Assembly (NCBI GenBank): GCA_046537875.1
Contig: JBKHJZ010000020.1
Location: 1-30,836, forward strand
Source: JBKHJZ01 sp046537875
GTDB lineage: Bacteria; Actinomycetota; Acidimicrobiia; Acidimicrobiales; VFJN01
Direction: 5' to 3'
Length of the DNA: 30,836 nt
Both the position numbers and the translations under genes were made by a program. Under the pieces are notes generated by a model that had not been told where the DNA came from, did not search any database, and worked only from the letters and a program-made list of their open reading frames with translations. Shown here one piece after another: positions 1 through 8,188 of the stretch; position 1 is the first letter of the stretch; every line of letters begins with the position of its first letter.

Positions 1-423
1 GCCGGGACGTCGAGGTCGACGGGGTCTACGAGCCGTTCGTGGGGGACTTCGACGGTGACGGCCGGGACGACGTGTTCTGGTACGGCTCGGGCGGTGCTCG
101 GGATGTCGTGTGGTACGGCGGGCGCGATCACGGGTTCGCGAGCCGGGACGTCGAGGTCGACGGGGTCTACGAGCCGTTCGTGGGGGACTTCGACGGCGAC
201 GGCCTGGCCGACGTGTTCTGGTACGCCCCCGAGACGCCGACCGACGCGATGTGGTACGGCGCGCCGGACCGTGGGGTGGCGGCCCACGACGTCGTCGTCG
301 GAGGGATGTACGAGCCGTTCGTGGGGGACTTCGACGGGGACGGCCGCACCGACATCTTCTGGTATGCACCAGGCCCCGGCGGGGACGACGTCTGGTTCCC
401 GGACGCGGACCGCACCAGCTTCA
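1..423 (+). repeat. Tandem 141-bp coding repeats (47 aa, FG-GAP blades)
   Basis: Copies begin at 1, 142 and about 283 with an exact 141-bp period. Bases 1-55 and 142-196 are identical; the third copy has diverged except around the block coding YEPFVGDFDGDG (about 309-344). More copies probably lie upstream of the window. Confidence 0.9.
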
Positions 424-1313
424 GTCGGCGACCGACCGCGATCGATCTGGCCCACGAGCGGCCCGACCCGCTGCGGCCGCAGAGACTCGACGACGCCTAC
501 GTGCCCTTCGGCTACGTCGCGCACGCGGCCGGAGGCTACGACGGGCACGGCTACACGAACTCCCTCGATGCGTTCCGGTACAACTACGCGCGGGGCTTCC
601 GGGTCTTCGAGATCGACTTCGTGATGCTCGGCGACGGCACCGTGCTCGCTGCCCATTCGGGTCTCGAGAAGTCCTACGGGCTCGACGTGCCCTTCGGGGA
701 GGCGACGTGGGACGACCTCCGGGGGCGGAAGTTCAGCGGCGAGTACACGATCATGCGGTCCCAGGAGGTGGTCGCGCTCCTGCGCGAGCATCCCGACGCG
801 TACGTGATCCTCGACACGAAGCACCGACACGACGAGATCTTCCGCACCTTCGTGCGACAGACCGGCGGTGATCCGGCGCTCATGGATCGGATCCTCCCCC
901 ACGTCAAGAACCAGTCCGAGCTCGACCGCCATCGGGAGGTGTGGCCGCTGCGGAACTACGTGCTCGCGCTCTACCGGTCCCAGCTGTACGGGGAGCTCGA
1001 CGACGACGAGGTGGTCGAGTTCGTGAGGGACAACCGGACACCGGCCGTGATGATGTGGGCGAAGACCCGTGATCCGTCGCTGACGTTGCGACAGAACCAT
1101 TTCAAGGGCCGCCGGTTCACCCCCCGGTTCGCGGAGCGGCTTCGCGCTGCGGGCGCCGTGACGATGGTGCACAGCCTCGGCGATCGTGAGGCGATCGCGC
1201 GCTTCGCCTCGCTCGGCGTGGCCGTGTACTCGGACGGTCCGTGGGACGTGACAGGGCCGGACGATGGCGCACCGACTGTTCCACCGGCCTCGTCGACGGC
1301 GGCCGGGGACTGA
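1..1313 (+). CDS. FG-GAP/VCBS-repeat protein with C-terminal glycerophosphodiester phosphodiesterase-like domain (5' partial)
   Basis: The reading frame is open from base 3 and enters from outside the window, so the start is missing. The first ~140 visible residues are three 47-residue FG-GAP/VCBS-like repeats, each with the core VGDFDGDGxxDVFWY, a calcium-binding beta-propeller blade type usual in secreted proteins. From about base 500 a glycerophosphodiester phosphodiesterase (GDPD)-like TIM-barrel domain follows: His at 522-524 (VAHAAGG), NSLDAF, Glu and Asp of FEIDF (609-617), His of AAHSG (654-656), Asp and Lys of ILDTK (813-821), and a closing GVAVYSDGPW. These match the GDPD metal and catalytic pattern (family knowledge). 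It probably acts outside the membrane on a phosphodiester of a lipid head group or wall polymer; the substrate is unknown. The low-complexity tail PTVPPASSTAAGD is unremarkable. The fold call is fairly secure, the substrate is not. Confidence 0.8.
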   Translation, partial: RDVEVDGVYEPFVGDFDGDGRDDVFWYGSGGARDVVWYGGRDHGFASRDVEVDGVYEPFVGDFDGDGLADVFWYAPETPTDAMWYGAPDRGVAAHDVVVGGMYEPFVGDFDGDGRTDIFWYAPGPGGDDVWFPDADRTSFSRRPTAIDLAHERPDPLRPQRLDDAYVPFGYVAHAAGGYDGHGYTNSLDAFRYNYARGFRVFEIDFVMLGDGTVLAAHSGLEKSYGLDVPFGEATWDDLRGRKFSGEYTIMRSQEVVALLREHPDAYVILDTKHRHDEIFRTFVRQTGGDPALMDRILPHVKNQSELDRHREVWPLRNYVLALYRSQLYGELDDDEVVEFVRDNRTPAVMMWAKTRDPSLTLRQNHFKGRRFTPRFAERLRAAGAVTMVHSLGDREAIARFASLGVAVYSDGPWDVTGPDDGAPTVPPASSTAAGD

Positions 1314-1330
1314 CGGCGGCCGGGGACTGA
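1297..1330 (+). repeat. 17-bp perfect tandem duplication over a stop codon
   Basis: CGGCGGCCGGGGACTGA occurs at 1297-1313 and again at 1314-1330. The first copy contains the TGA stop of the GDPD-like gene, so the duplication places a second TGA 17 bp later in another frame. It looks like replication slippage with no evident function. Confidence 0.9.
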
Positions 1331-1443
1331 TCGCCGCGTGTGAGGCGCCCGGCCCACCTGCGCCGGTGCAGGCGGTGTCGACTCGACCCGCTGGGTGTCG
1401 GCCATCGACCGGCGCTGTCTGGGGCGGACGCTGCGGGCATCAG

Positions 1444-1449
1444 TACAGT
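1444..1449 (+). promoter_or_regulatory. -10 box TACAGT for the GT-C gene
   Basis: TACAGT ends 6 nt before an ATG at 1456, the spacing expected for leaderless transcription in high-GC actinobacteria. The surrounding 19 bases (1440-1458) match 16 of 19 positions of the promoter of the ABC-transporter operon (complement 12470-12488). No clear -35 element is visible. Confidence 0.6.
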
Positions 1450-1455
1450 CGCCCC

Positions 1456-1557
1456 ATGCCCGTGCGCGTGCGCTCCATCGCCGACGTCCCAGCGTCCGCC
1501 GTGCCGGCCTCGGGCGTCCCTGAGGCGCCGTCCGTCCCCGGACCCACCCGCCGATGA
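1456..1557 (+). CDS. Short leader ORF (33 aa) coupled to the GT-C gene
   Basis: The ATG lies 6 nt after a TACAGT box, so the mRNA would be leaderless. The predicted peptide starts MPVRVRSIADVP and is rich in Pro, Ala, Val and Ser, with no recognisable domain. Its TGA (1555-1557) overlaps the ATG of the membrane glycosyltransferase at 1554 in an ATGA, a layout that suggests translational coupling. It may be a leader whose translation delivers ribosomes to the main gene rather than a functional peptide. No ribosome-binding site is visible before 1554, which fits coupling. Chance is possible because open frames are common in this composition; the same layout recurs at 5975-6157 and 20719-20808. 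Confidence 0.4.
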   Translation: MPVRVRSIADVPASAVPASGVPEAPSVPGPTRR

Positions 1558-3662
1558 CCTCGACCGCGGACCGTTCGACGACGGTCGAGCGAACGGAGCC
1601 CGCAGGGCGTCTCCGGCGGCGGAGCGGATCCGCCGCCGGCGGAGACGTCGGCCAGACGCTGACGGTCGGCGAGGTGATCTGCCTGTTGGGCGTGACGGTC
1701 GTTGCCTCCGTGGCCTCTGCGTCGCTCGCCCTGGCACAGCTCGGCCGCCACGAGGGCTGGCTGGCGCTCGTGCTCGGCCTGGCGACCGCTGCCGCAGTGG
1801 TGGCTGTGGCGCGCGTCGTCGGTGGCCGTTGCCCGGTGAAGGTCGATGTCGTCGAACTGGTTCTGCTTGCGGCAGTCGTGGTCGCCGGGCTGTTCTTCTT
1901 CCTGCCGGGCTTCCACTACGCCTGGGTAGACAAGGATCCCGGCGTCTACGTGGCGCACGGGTTCGCCATCGCGCGCGAAGGCACCGCGTACATCGCCGAC
2001 CCCCTGCTCGAGCGCGGGATCGAACCGACACAGGGAACCGGCGGACGGTTCCCGGGCTTCTGGATCGAGGGCGATCATCCCACCTCGATCACGGTCCAGT
2101 TCTACCACCTGTTCTCCGCACTGTTGGCGACCGCGTCCGACCTCGGAGGGGCGCGGGCGCTGTTCAACCTGAATCCCGTCATGGCCGTGGGCTCGGTGTG
2201 CGTCCTCGTCGTCGCCGCCCGGCGGGCTGCGGGCACCGTGGTCGCCGCGATCGCCGGGGCGCTCCTCGTGACCTCGATGATGCAGGTGTGGCAGGCGAAG
2301 TATCCGTCGACGGAGATCCTGGCGCAGCTCCTGCTCGGTGGTGCGTTGCTCGCGACGGTCCTCGCGATCGAGCGACGATGGTCAGGCGGCGCGTTCCTGG
2401 CAGGCGTCCTGCTCGGTGTCGGGTTCCTTGCCCGACCGGACGGGTTCCTCTACATCGGGCTCGCCGCGGTCGGCATCGGGCTCGTGGTGGCGTTCGACAG
2501 GGTGGACCGCCGGCTCTGGGCGCTGCTCGGCGGCCTGACGCTCACGTTGCCGTACGCGCTGTGGAACGCGTACGAGGCACGCGGGACCTACACGAGGGGG
2601 AACGGGGTTCCGGGTCCGTTGATCCTGATCGGGTCGTGTGTCCTCGTCGTGGCGGCAGGGTACGCAGCGCGCCGTCTGCTGGCCCGGCTCGCACGTCGGC
2701 ACCCGGATGCGCTGGCGTGGCGTCCAGCCGAGGCGATCCGTCGGTGGCGGGTGCCCATCGGGACGACCGTGTGGGTCCTGCTCGGGGCGACGCTCGTCGT
2801 CTACCTGTTCCGGGAGCAGCTCTTCGGCCTCGACTACAAGTACTACAGGATCAACGACTCGTTCGGCCGCACCTTCGACGAGCTCAACCTGCGGTGGTTG
2901 AGCTGGTTCGTCACGATGCGTGGCCTGGCCGTGATGTGGCTCGGCATGGGGGTGCTGCTGGTGGGCGGCCTGGCCCGTAAGAGCGTCGCGCTGATGGTCC
3001 TGGTCACCCCGGGCATGATCCTGATGTTCCTGTACCTGTGGGACCCACAGGTCGCGATGCGTCTCATGTGGTGGGTCCGCAGGTTCATCCCCGCGGTGCT
3101 CCCTGCGGTCGTGCTTCTCATCGCGGTCGCACTCGCGTTCGCGATCACGCGGCGGTCGGTGCTGGTCAAGCTCGGCGGTGCGGTGCTCGCGCTCTCGCTG
3201 GTGGTGGAGTGGGCCGGCATGTCACTGCCACTCCGTGACCACGACGAGATGGCCGGTTCCTGGGACATGGCCGCGGCCATCGCGGCGACGGCCGGGGAGG
3301 AGGAGGCGTTGTTCCTCTTCCCACCCGGTCAGTCCATCCTCGGCATCCAGCGCAATGCTCCGGGAGCGGTCTGGTTCGTGTTCGACCAGGACGCCGCGCG
3401 CCTGCCCGCCGACTACGACGTCACCTCGGTGGAGGACTACCAGGACGCGTTCCCGGAACGACCTGTGTTCCTCGTCACCAGTGGGAGCTCGCTGCCGGAC
3501 CATCTCCCGGAGGACCGGTTCTCACGTGCCCGTGAGGTGGCGGGCGAGCTGGTGTTGTGGGAGGAGACGCAGGCGCATCGTCCGGCCGAACAGCAGGTGC
3601 TGCCGATGGGAGCGAGCGTCTGGCGGTTCGACGATCCGGAGCCCGCCCCGGCCTCTCGCTGA
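1554..3662 (+). CDS. GT-C type polytopic membrane glycosyltransferase
   Basis: A 702-residue protein with a short charged N-terminus and a first membrane segment at about residues 38-65, followed by roughly ten more hydrophobic segments to about residue 545, then a C-terminal soluble region of ~155 residues. After the third segment an extracytoplasmic loop holds WVDKDPGVYV with D126 and D128, placed like the acidic catalytic motif in loop 1 of GT-C enzymes (PMT/ArnT-like families). Such enzymes move a sugar from a polyprenyl-phosphate donor to an acceptor outside the membrane (family knowledge); donor and acceptor cannot be read here. An in-frame stop at 1521-1523 limits the start, and ATG 1554 is the first good candidate, overlapping the stop of a short leader ORF. 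The gene converges with the next one, with only 4 bp between the two stop codons. The GT-C assignment rests on topology and the acidic loop, so it is moderate. Confidence 0.75.
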   Translation: MTSTADRSTTVERTEPAGRLRRRSGSAAGGDVGQTLTVGEVICLLGVTVVASVASASLALAQLGRHEGWLALVLGLATAAAVVAVARVVGGRCPVKVDVVELVLLAAVVVAGLFFFLPGFHYAWVDKDPGVYVAHGFAIAREGTAYIADPLLERGIEPTQGTGGRFPGFWIEGDHPTSITVQFYHLFSALLATASDLGGARALFNLNPVMAVGSVCVLVVAARRAAGTVVAAIAGALLVTSMMQVWQAKYPSTEILAQLLLGGALLATVLAIERRWSGGAFLAGVLLGVGFLARPDGFLYIGLAAVGIGLVVAFDRVDRRLWALLGGLTLTLPYALWNAYEARGTYTRGNGVPGPLILIGSCVLVVAAGYAARRLLARLARRHPDALAWRPAEAIRRWRVPIGTTVWVLLGATLVVYLFREQLFGLDYKYYRINDSFGRTFDELNLRWLSWFVTMRGLAVMWLGMGVLLVGGLARKSVALMVLVTPGMILMFLYLWDPQVAMRLMWWVRRFIPAVLPAVVLLIAVALAFAITRRSVLVKLGGAVLALSLVVEWAGMSLPLRDHDEMAGSWDMAAAIAATAGEEEALFLFPPGQSILGIQRNAPGAVWFVFDQDAARLPADYDVTSVEDYQDAFPERPVFLVTSGSSLPDHLPEDRFSRAREVAGELVLWEETQAHRPAEQQVLPMGASVWRFDDPEPAPASR

Positions 3663-3666
3663 CCTC

Positions 3667-5856
3667 TCAGCCGGTGTCCACGGGATGGAGGACGGGACCG
3701 TCCGAGGTGTACTCGACCTCGTAGCCGACGACCTCGTTGGCCCCGTCGCGGAAGGCCGGGCCCATGAACCCGGTGAACCGCCAGCCGTCGTCGGCCTCCT
3801 TGTACGCGCCGACGACGCCGGCGAGCGTGCCGTTGATCGCCACCACCAGGTCCGGCGGTCGCCCACCGTCGGGCGTCGTGACCGTGCCCGCGAGGACCCG
3901 GGGCACGCGGCCGTCGTCGGTCGGCAGCGAATCCAACACGTCGGCGGCGTCCAGACGCCATGAGAGCGAGCTGGCGGCACCCACAGCGACATCGTTCACG
4001 TCACGCCCGACGAGGTGCCCGTGCTCGCCGACGGCCGCGAGGCCGAACCATCCGTCGCCGTGTGGGGTGTCGGCCATGTGGCGCGCTGCGATCTCGAGCG
4101 CGGGGCCGAGGTCGGGCTCGACGACCGGATCGACCGTCGGCTCGGAGCCGTCGACGAGGGAGTGTCCGTCGAGCTCCCAGTCGGTGCGGCCTCCCAACAG
4201 GTCGATGATCGTCGGCAGGACGTCGATCGTCAGCGCCGGCTGGTCATCGATCTCGGGCCGGTCCTGGTGAGGCGCCTTGATGAACAGCGGCACCCGCAGC
4301 AGCTCCTCGGTGTTGCGCTCGGTGCGTGTCCGGCCGATGTCGGGCGGGAGCAGGCCGAGACCGTGATCGGATGTCACGACCACGAGGGCATCGTCCCAGG
4401 CGCCGGTCTCCTGAAGGTGGTCGACCAGGCGTCCGACCGAGGCGTCCGCCGCCCCCGCCTGCATCGAGTGCACGGCGTACCGCTGACTGGCGGCCAGCTC
4501 GTAGCCGGGGTCGGTCGGGTCGTGGGTGAACCGGGGGATGCCCATGAGCCGGTCACCCCACGGGGAGAGCACCCATGGGAAGTGCGGAAGCGCAACGTGT
4601 ATGAGGTTCACGGACGGTTCCGCGTCGATGAGCGCGGTCATCTCGTCCATGATCCGTGACTGACCGGGCGCCGACCGGTCCTGCTTCCCGATCCGGTGCC
4701 ATCGCTCGAAGGCATCGCCCATCGTCGTGGTCGTCGTCGTGCCGGGCTCGGCGGCCGTCGCCGTCGGCGTCGCCGTGTCGTCGCCGAAATCGCCCCACGA
4801 GTGGTCGATGCTCGGCAGGTCCTGCCGAAGTTCCCGCGGCAGGACCCGGTGGCCGTAGACGACGGCACTGTCTTCGAGCGCTTGGCGGAGCGAGCCGCGC
4901 GGAGGCGGGTCGCAGATCGACGGCGGGCACATGTTGGTCACGATCTCGTAGCGGGTGACGGGGTGGCGTTCACCGAAAAGCGTCAAGAGGTTGCGGTCGT
5001 GATCGTGATATGTGGGAAGCGTGTCGCCCTCGGGGAACCGTCCCGTCAAGATCGACGGCACGGAGATGTGGGTCATGGGGCTCAGGCTCGAGGCGTTGCG
5101 GAACCAGGTCGAGCTCTCGGCCAGGCGGGCGAAGTTCGGGAAGCGGGCGTCGTTGAGGGTTCCGTCCTCGCGCATCAGCGTGGTCACCGGGAACTCGTCG
5201 AGTATCACCACGACCACCGGCCCGTCGAGCGGGGGGATCGACACCGAACCCCGGCTGAGCTCTGTCCCGCCGGACACCAGCCCCGCCGTGGGGCTCCCCA
5301 CCAGGAACATCCCGAGGAAGACGAGGTTGCCCACCGACAGGTAGGTGAGGAACGTGCGGACGGGCCGACGCGTTCGCTCGAGGTGGACCACGGCGATCGC
5401 CAGGGCCGCGCAGCCGGCCGCCAGCGGCCACAGCCCGTCGATGCCTGCGGACCGGAGCAGGACCAGCCCGAAGAGCCCGACCAGCACCGCCAGGGCGCCG
5501 CTGTAGGCGACCGCACCGGCGCTCGGGTGGATCAGCCAGCAGATGCCGACGATCGCGGCCGCGACGAGCCCCGGCGTCACGGCGATGACCAGTGCCGTCC
5601 AGATGATCTGCGTGGCGTCGTACCGGCCCGCGACGAAGAACTCCGGGTTCCTGCCGAGGAGGTCGAGGACGGGCTGTGTGATGGCCAGGCTCGCGATGCC
5701 GAACAGGACGAGCGCCGGTCTCACGCCCAGCCGCCGGGCCCGTCGATCGACCGCTTCCGCCCGGTCCGTGACAGGCGGAGCTCCGCCCGAGCCGTCTCCG
5801 GCCGGGGACTCGGGTGGGGCAGCGTCGGGCGCTGGTGGAAGATCGACGTCGCTCAT
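3667..5856 (-). CDS. Membrane-anchored alkaline-phosphatase-superfamily transferase/hydrolase (sulfatase-like fold, Thr nucleophile)
   Basis: A 729-residue protein. A Pro/Ala/Asp-rich N-terminus (1-45) is followed by about five membrane helices (~48-190), then a large extracytoplasmic catalytic domain. Visible active-site elements are D220-E221 (ILDEFP), Thr262 in THISVPSILTG, and D497-H498 (VTSDHG). Aligning SILTGR with the sulfatase signature puts Thr262 exactly where sulfatases carry the formylglycine Cys or Ser. T-x-x-S-V-P is the arrangement of EptA/MCR phosphoethanolamine transferases (family knowledge). A phosphotransferase or phosphodiesterase is therefore more likely than a sulfatase (inference). 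A Thr run lies at about residues 370-377, and the C-terminal ~90 residues look beta-rich (LVVAINGTLAG). It is paralogous to the gene at 28588-30792; both share AITQPVLDL and FFVAG near the N-terminus. Start: ATG with a TAGTGT box 10 nt upstream; the frame stays open further upstream, but that part looks like non-coding shadow. Confidence 0.85.
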   Translation of the reverse strand: MSDVDLPPAPDAAPPESPAGDGSGGAPPVTDRAEAVDRRARRLGVRPALVLFGIASLAITQPVLDLLGRNPEFFVAGRYDATQIIWTALVIAVTPGLVAAAIVGICWLIHPSAGAVAYSGALAVLVGLFGLVLLRSAGIDGLWPLAAGCAALAIAVVHLERTRRPVRTFLTYLSVGNLVFLGMFLVGSPTAGLVSGGTELSRGSVSIPPLDGPVVVVILDEFPVTTLMREDGTLNDARFPNFARLAESSTWFRNASSLSPMTHISVPSILTGRFPEGDTLPTYHDHDRNLLTLFGERHPVTRYEIVTNMCPPSICDPPPRGSLRQALEDSAVVYGHRVLPRELRQDLPSIDHSWGDFGDDTATPTATAAEPGTTTTTTMGDAFERWHRIGKQDRSAPGQSRIMDEMTALIDAEPSVNLIHVALPHFPWVLSPWGDRLMGIPRFTHDPTDPGYELAASQRYAVHSMQAGAADASVGRLVDHLQETGAWDDALVVVTSDHGLGLLPPDIGRTRTERNTEELLRVPLFIKAPHQDRPEIDDQPALTIDVLPTIIDLLGGRTDWELDGHSLVDGSEPTVDPVVEPDLGPALEIAARHMADTPHGDGWFGLAAVGEHGHLVGRDVNDVAVGAASSLSWRLDAADVLDSLPTDDGRVPRVLAGTVTTPDGGRPPDLVVAINGTLAGVVGAYKEADDGWRFTGFMGPAFRDGANEVVGYEVEYTSDGPVLHPVDTG

Positions 5857-5866
5857 CCCGGCGGCG

Positions 5867-5872
5867 ACACTA
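5867..5872 (-). promoter_or_regulatory. -10 box TAGTGT
   Basis: On the minus strand TAGTGT ends 10 nt before the ATG at 5856, implying a leader of only a few nucleotides. It lies in the ~120-bp divergent region shared with the leader ORF at 5975. Confidence 0.55.
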
Positions 5873-5961
5873 GCCAGCGTCCCCGGCGACCGGTCGGCAC
5901 GTGGAGACGGTGCGCACGTGGCCTCCGTGGCGGCGATGCCGGTGGCACGGACGGTGCTGGG

Positions 5962-5967
5962 TACCGT
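5962..5967 (+). promoter_or_regulatory. -10 box TACCGT
   Basis: TACCGT ends 7 nt before the ATG at 5975. It would drive the leader ORF, flippase-like and sulfotransferase genes as one unit. No -35 is recognisable. Confidence 0.45.
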
Positions 5968-5974
5968 GGTGCCG

Positions 5975-6157
5975 ATGCCCGGACTCCGCAGAGCTCTTGC
6001 CGACGTGTGCGAGGACGGGTCGAGGACCTGCGATGGATCGTCGCCTGCGGAGCGACTCCTGGCGGTCGTGCCGCGGCGTCCCGGGGACCTCACAGAGACA
6101 GCGGGAGCCGGCCGCCTGACCTCCGTCCGCCCAGCGGTTGGGCGCCGCCTGTGGTGA
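5975..6157 (+). CDS. Short leader ORF (60 aa) coupled to the flippase-like gene
   Basis: The ATG follows a TACCGT box by 7 nt, so translation could start at the mRNA 5' end. The 60-residue product (start MPGLRRALADVC, end VGRRLW) contains two Cys and many Arg but no domain I recognise. Its TGA (6155-6157) overlaps GTG 6154, the start of the membrane protein, in a GTGA. The layout is the same as at 1456-1557 and 20719-20808. It may be a coupling leader rather than a working protein, and I cannot exclude a chance open frame. Confidence 0.4.
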   Translation: MPGLRRALADVCEDGSRTCDGSSPAERLLAVVPRRPGDLTETAGAGRLTSVRPAVGRRLW

Positions 6158-7200
6158 GCGACCTCGCGAAGCGGGCGGTCCAGCTGGGTCGTGCGCTCGT
6201 CACCCGACGCGACGTCTCCCCGGCGCACCAGCGCCTCGTTCTGCTGGCGTCGGCCGTGATCTTCGTGACGGCAACCGTCTTCGCCTGGCGGAGCCTTCCA
6301 CCGATCGAGGGACGCGTTCGCTGGGGTGTCCTCGTCCTCGTGGCGCTGGTCGGCGTGCCCGCGTCGATCTGGAACCGCGGCGCCGAGTTCGGCGCCATCG
6401 CACGGCTCACCGGCCAGCACGTCGGCCACCACGAGCGTGTCCGCATCGCGATCGTCGGCACCGCAGCCAACCTGCTACCCGTCCCCGGCTCCGTGGTCGT
6501 GCGAGGCGAGGTGTTGCGCCGTCGCGGGGTGTCGCTGCGGTCGATCGGTTGGGCCACGGCGGTCGCGGCTGCCGTCTGGGCGGGGAGCACGGCGGTGGTC
6601 GCTGGCGGGCTGCTCGCGGTGATGTCGCCACGGCACGTGCTCGGCTCGGTGTTCGCGTTCGCGGGCGCCCTTGTCTGCGCCGGCGCCACCACGTCGATCT
6701 TGCGCCGCCGGGGGCTGAGCGCGCCCTGGCGGGCCGCGGCCAGCCTGCTGGTCGTCGAGCTCATCGCGATCGGGCTCGGGGGTCTCCGGCTCTGGGGAGT
6801 GCTCGCCGGTCTCGGATACGACGCAGGCTTCGACCAGGCCGTGGCCCTGACGGTCGCCGGCGTGGTCTCCACCGCGGTGGGTTTCGCACCCGGAGGGCTG
6901 GGTGTCCGCGAGCTCGCGGCGGCGGCGATCAGCCCGATCGTCGGGCTGCCCCCGCAGATCGGGCTGCTGGCGGCCGCGCTCAACCGTCTCTTCGAGCTCG
7001 TCCTGCTCGCGCCGTCGTCCATCGGATTGGTGGCGCGGCGCACGCCCGCCTCGCCCGGTGGGGCGCGGACCGGGCCGACGGAGGGGGTTGGCCCGCCCGC
7101 CGATGTGGCCAACCGGTCGGACGGCGCACCGGCGGGGGATCGTGCACCGGGAGCAGGGGAGGTCGTCCGGCCGGCGGGAAGCGTCGAGGTGGACCCGTGA
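6154..7200 (+). CDS. Flippase-like / lysylphosphatidylglycerol-synthase-TM (UPF0104-like) membrane protein
   Basis: A 348-residue polytopic protein with about eight hydrophobic segments between residues 25 and 300, then a ~45-residue Gly/Pro/Ala-rich tail likely to be disordered and cytoplasmic. The motifs LLPVPGSVVVRGEVLRRRG and FAPGGLGVRELAAA are those of the UPF0104/AglD/LPG-synthase transmembrane family, whose members are linked to polyprenyl-phosphate sugar handling or lipid flipping (family knowledge). In this locus a role in moving a lipid-linked glycan intermediate is plausible (inference). There is no LPG-synthase catalytic domain. GTG 6154 is preferred because it overlaps the stop of the upstream leader ORF; GTG 6151 directly before it is the alternative. 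The last codon overlaps the start of the sulfotransferase gene by 4 bases. Confidence 0.75.
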   Translation: MSDLAKRAVQLGRALVTRRDVSPAHQRLVLLASAVIFVTATVFAWRSLPPIEGRVRWGVLVLVALVGVPASIWNRGAEFGAIARLTGQHVGHHERVRIAIVGTAANLLPVPGSVVVRGEVLRRRGVSLRSIGWATAVAAAVWAGSTAVVAGGLLAVMSPRHVLGSVFAFAGALVCAGATTSILRRRGLSAPWRAAASLLVVELIAIGLGGLRLWGVLAGLGYDAGFDQAVALTVAGVVSTAVGFAPGGLGVRELAAAAISPIVGLPPQIGLLAAALNRLFELVLLAPSSIGLVARRTPASPGGARTGPTEGVGPPADVANRSDGAPAGDRAPGAGEVVRPAGSVEVDP

Positions 7201-8147
7201 CCGCTGACGGCACCGGCGTGAAGGTGCTCTTCATCATGGGCAAGGGCCGTAGCGGCAGCACGCTGCTCGACAACGTGCTGGGTCAGGTGCCAGGGGTGTT
7301 CAGCGGTGGCGAGCTCACCTACCTGTGGGACTGGGGTCTGCGGCGGCGCGTCGTCTGCGGTTGCGGCGACGACGTCCTGGACTGCCCGGTCTGGTCGAAG
7401 GTTCTGGACACCGCGGCGGGCATCCGGTCACGCGAGGCCGACGCTGCCCGGATCCAGGCCATCTGGCGGGATCAGCGCGCCGTGGAGCGTTGGCACCGGG
7501 CGCCGCAGCTGTTCGCCCGTGGCGGTCCGGGCGGGTGGGCGGCGCTCCGGCGTCACGCCGACCTGCTCGGCAGGGTGTACCGCACGCTGCGGGACGTCAC
7601 GGGTGCCCAACTCGTGGTCGACTCGTCGAAGACCCCGCTCAACCCGGCCGCCCTGGGTCTGGTGGAGGGCATCGACGGCGCGGCGCTGCAGCTCGTGCGC
7701 GACCCGCGGGCCGTCGGGTTCTCGTGGCAGCGCACGAAGGCCTGGTCCGACCGTCCCGAAGGCGGCGAGATGCCGCGGTTCGGCCCGTATCACACCGCGG
7801 CGAGCTGGACGCTGCGCAACCTCACGGCGGAGCTGGTCCTCCGTCGCTGGCCACGGGACCGCACCACTCGGCTCCGCTACGAGGACCTCTGCCGTGCGCC
7901 CCGGACCACGGTCGCGGAGCTGCTGGAGCTGGCGGAGATCGCACCGGGCGCGCTGCCGTTCAGTGACGAGCGCACCGTCCGCCTGGGCCCGACACACACC
8001 GTGGGTGGCAACCCGAACCGCATGTCGCAGGGCGAGGTGGTGATCACACCCGACAGCGAGTGGGAGTCCGGCATCGATCGCCGGACGAGGCAGGTCATCT
8101 CGACGCTCACGCAGCCGCTGCTACGGCGGTACGGCTACCCGAGCTGA
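7197..8147 (+). CDS. PAPS-dependent sulfotransferase family protein
   Basis: A 316-residue protein. Near the N-terminus MGKGRSGSTLLDNVL is the 5'-phosphosulfate-binding loop, and LQLVRDPRAVGFSWQRTK is the 3'-phosphate-binding region, both hallmarks of sulfotransferases that take sulfate from PAPS. VVCGCGDDVLDCPVW is the CxC...CPxW cluster often seen in bacterial members and may bind metal. The expected substrate is a carbohydrate or glycolipid hydroxyl, in the cytoplasm before export (inference from neighbours). GTG 7197 overlaps the stop of the flippase-like gene (GTGA), so the two are probably translationally coupled; GTG 7218, just before KVLFIMGKG, is an alternative start. The gene converges with a second sulfotransferase gene, 41 bp between stops. 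Confidence 0.88.
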   Translation: MTADGTGVKVLFIMGKGRSGSTLLDNVLGQVPGVFSGGELTYLWDWGLRRRVVCGCGDDVLDCPVWSKVLDTAAGIRSREADAARIQAIWRDQRAVERWHRAPQLFARGGPGGWAALRRHADLLGRVYRTLRDVTGAQLVVDSSKTPLNPAALGLVEGIDGAALQLVRDPRAVGFSWQRTKAWSDRPEGGEMPRFGPYHTAASWTLRNLTAELVLRRWPRDRTTRLRYEDLCRAPRTTVAELLELAEIAPGALPFSDERTVRLGPTHTVGGNPNRMSQGEVVITPDSEWESGIDRRTRQVISTLTQPLLRRYGYPS

Positions 8148-8188
8148 GCTCGGCCGGCGATGTCGCCATGGACCGACGTCGGTGTGGT

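Noticed and set aside
3663..3666. Terminator between the convergent genes at 3662 and 3667
   Set aside because: Only 4 bp separate the stops and no hairpin is evident, so no terminator can be supported there.
5857..6432. N-terminal extension of the 3667-5856 protein
   Set aside because: The frame stays open, but the extension has no motif, runs antisense through the flippase-like gene, and the TAGTGT box plus ATG 5856 give a start matching the paralogue's length.
8139..8153. Palindrome CCGAGCT-G-AGCTCGG at the end of the first sulfotransferase gene as a terminator
   Set aside because: The spacer is one base, so no good hairpin loop forms, there is no T-tract, and the left arm is coding sequence.
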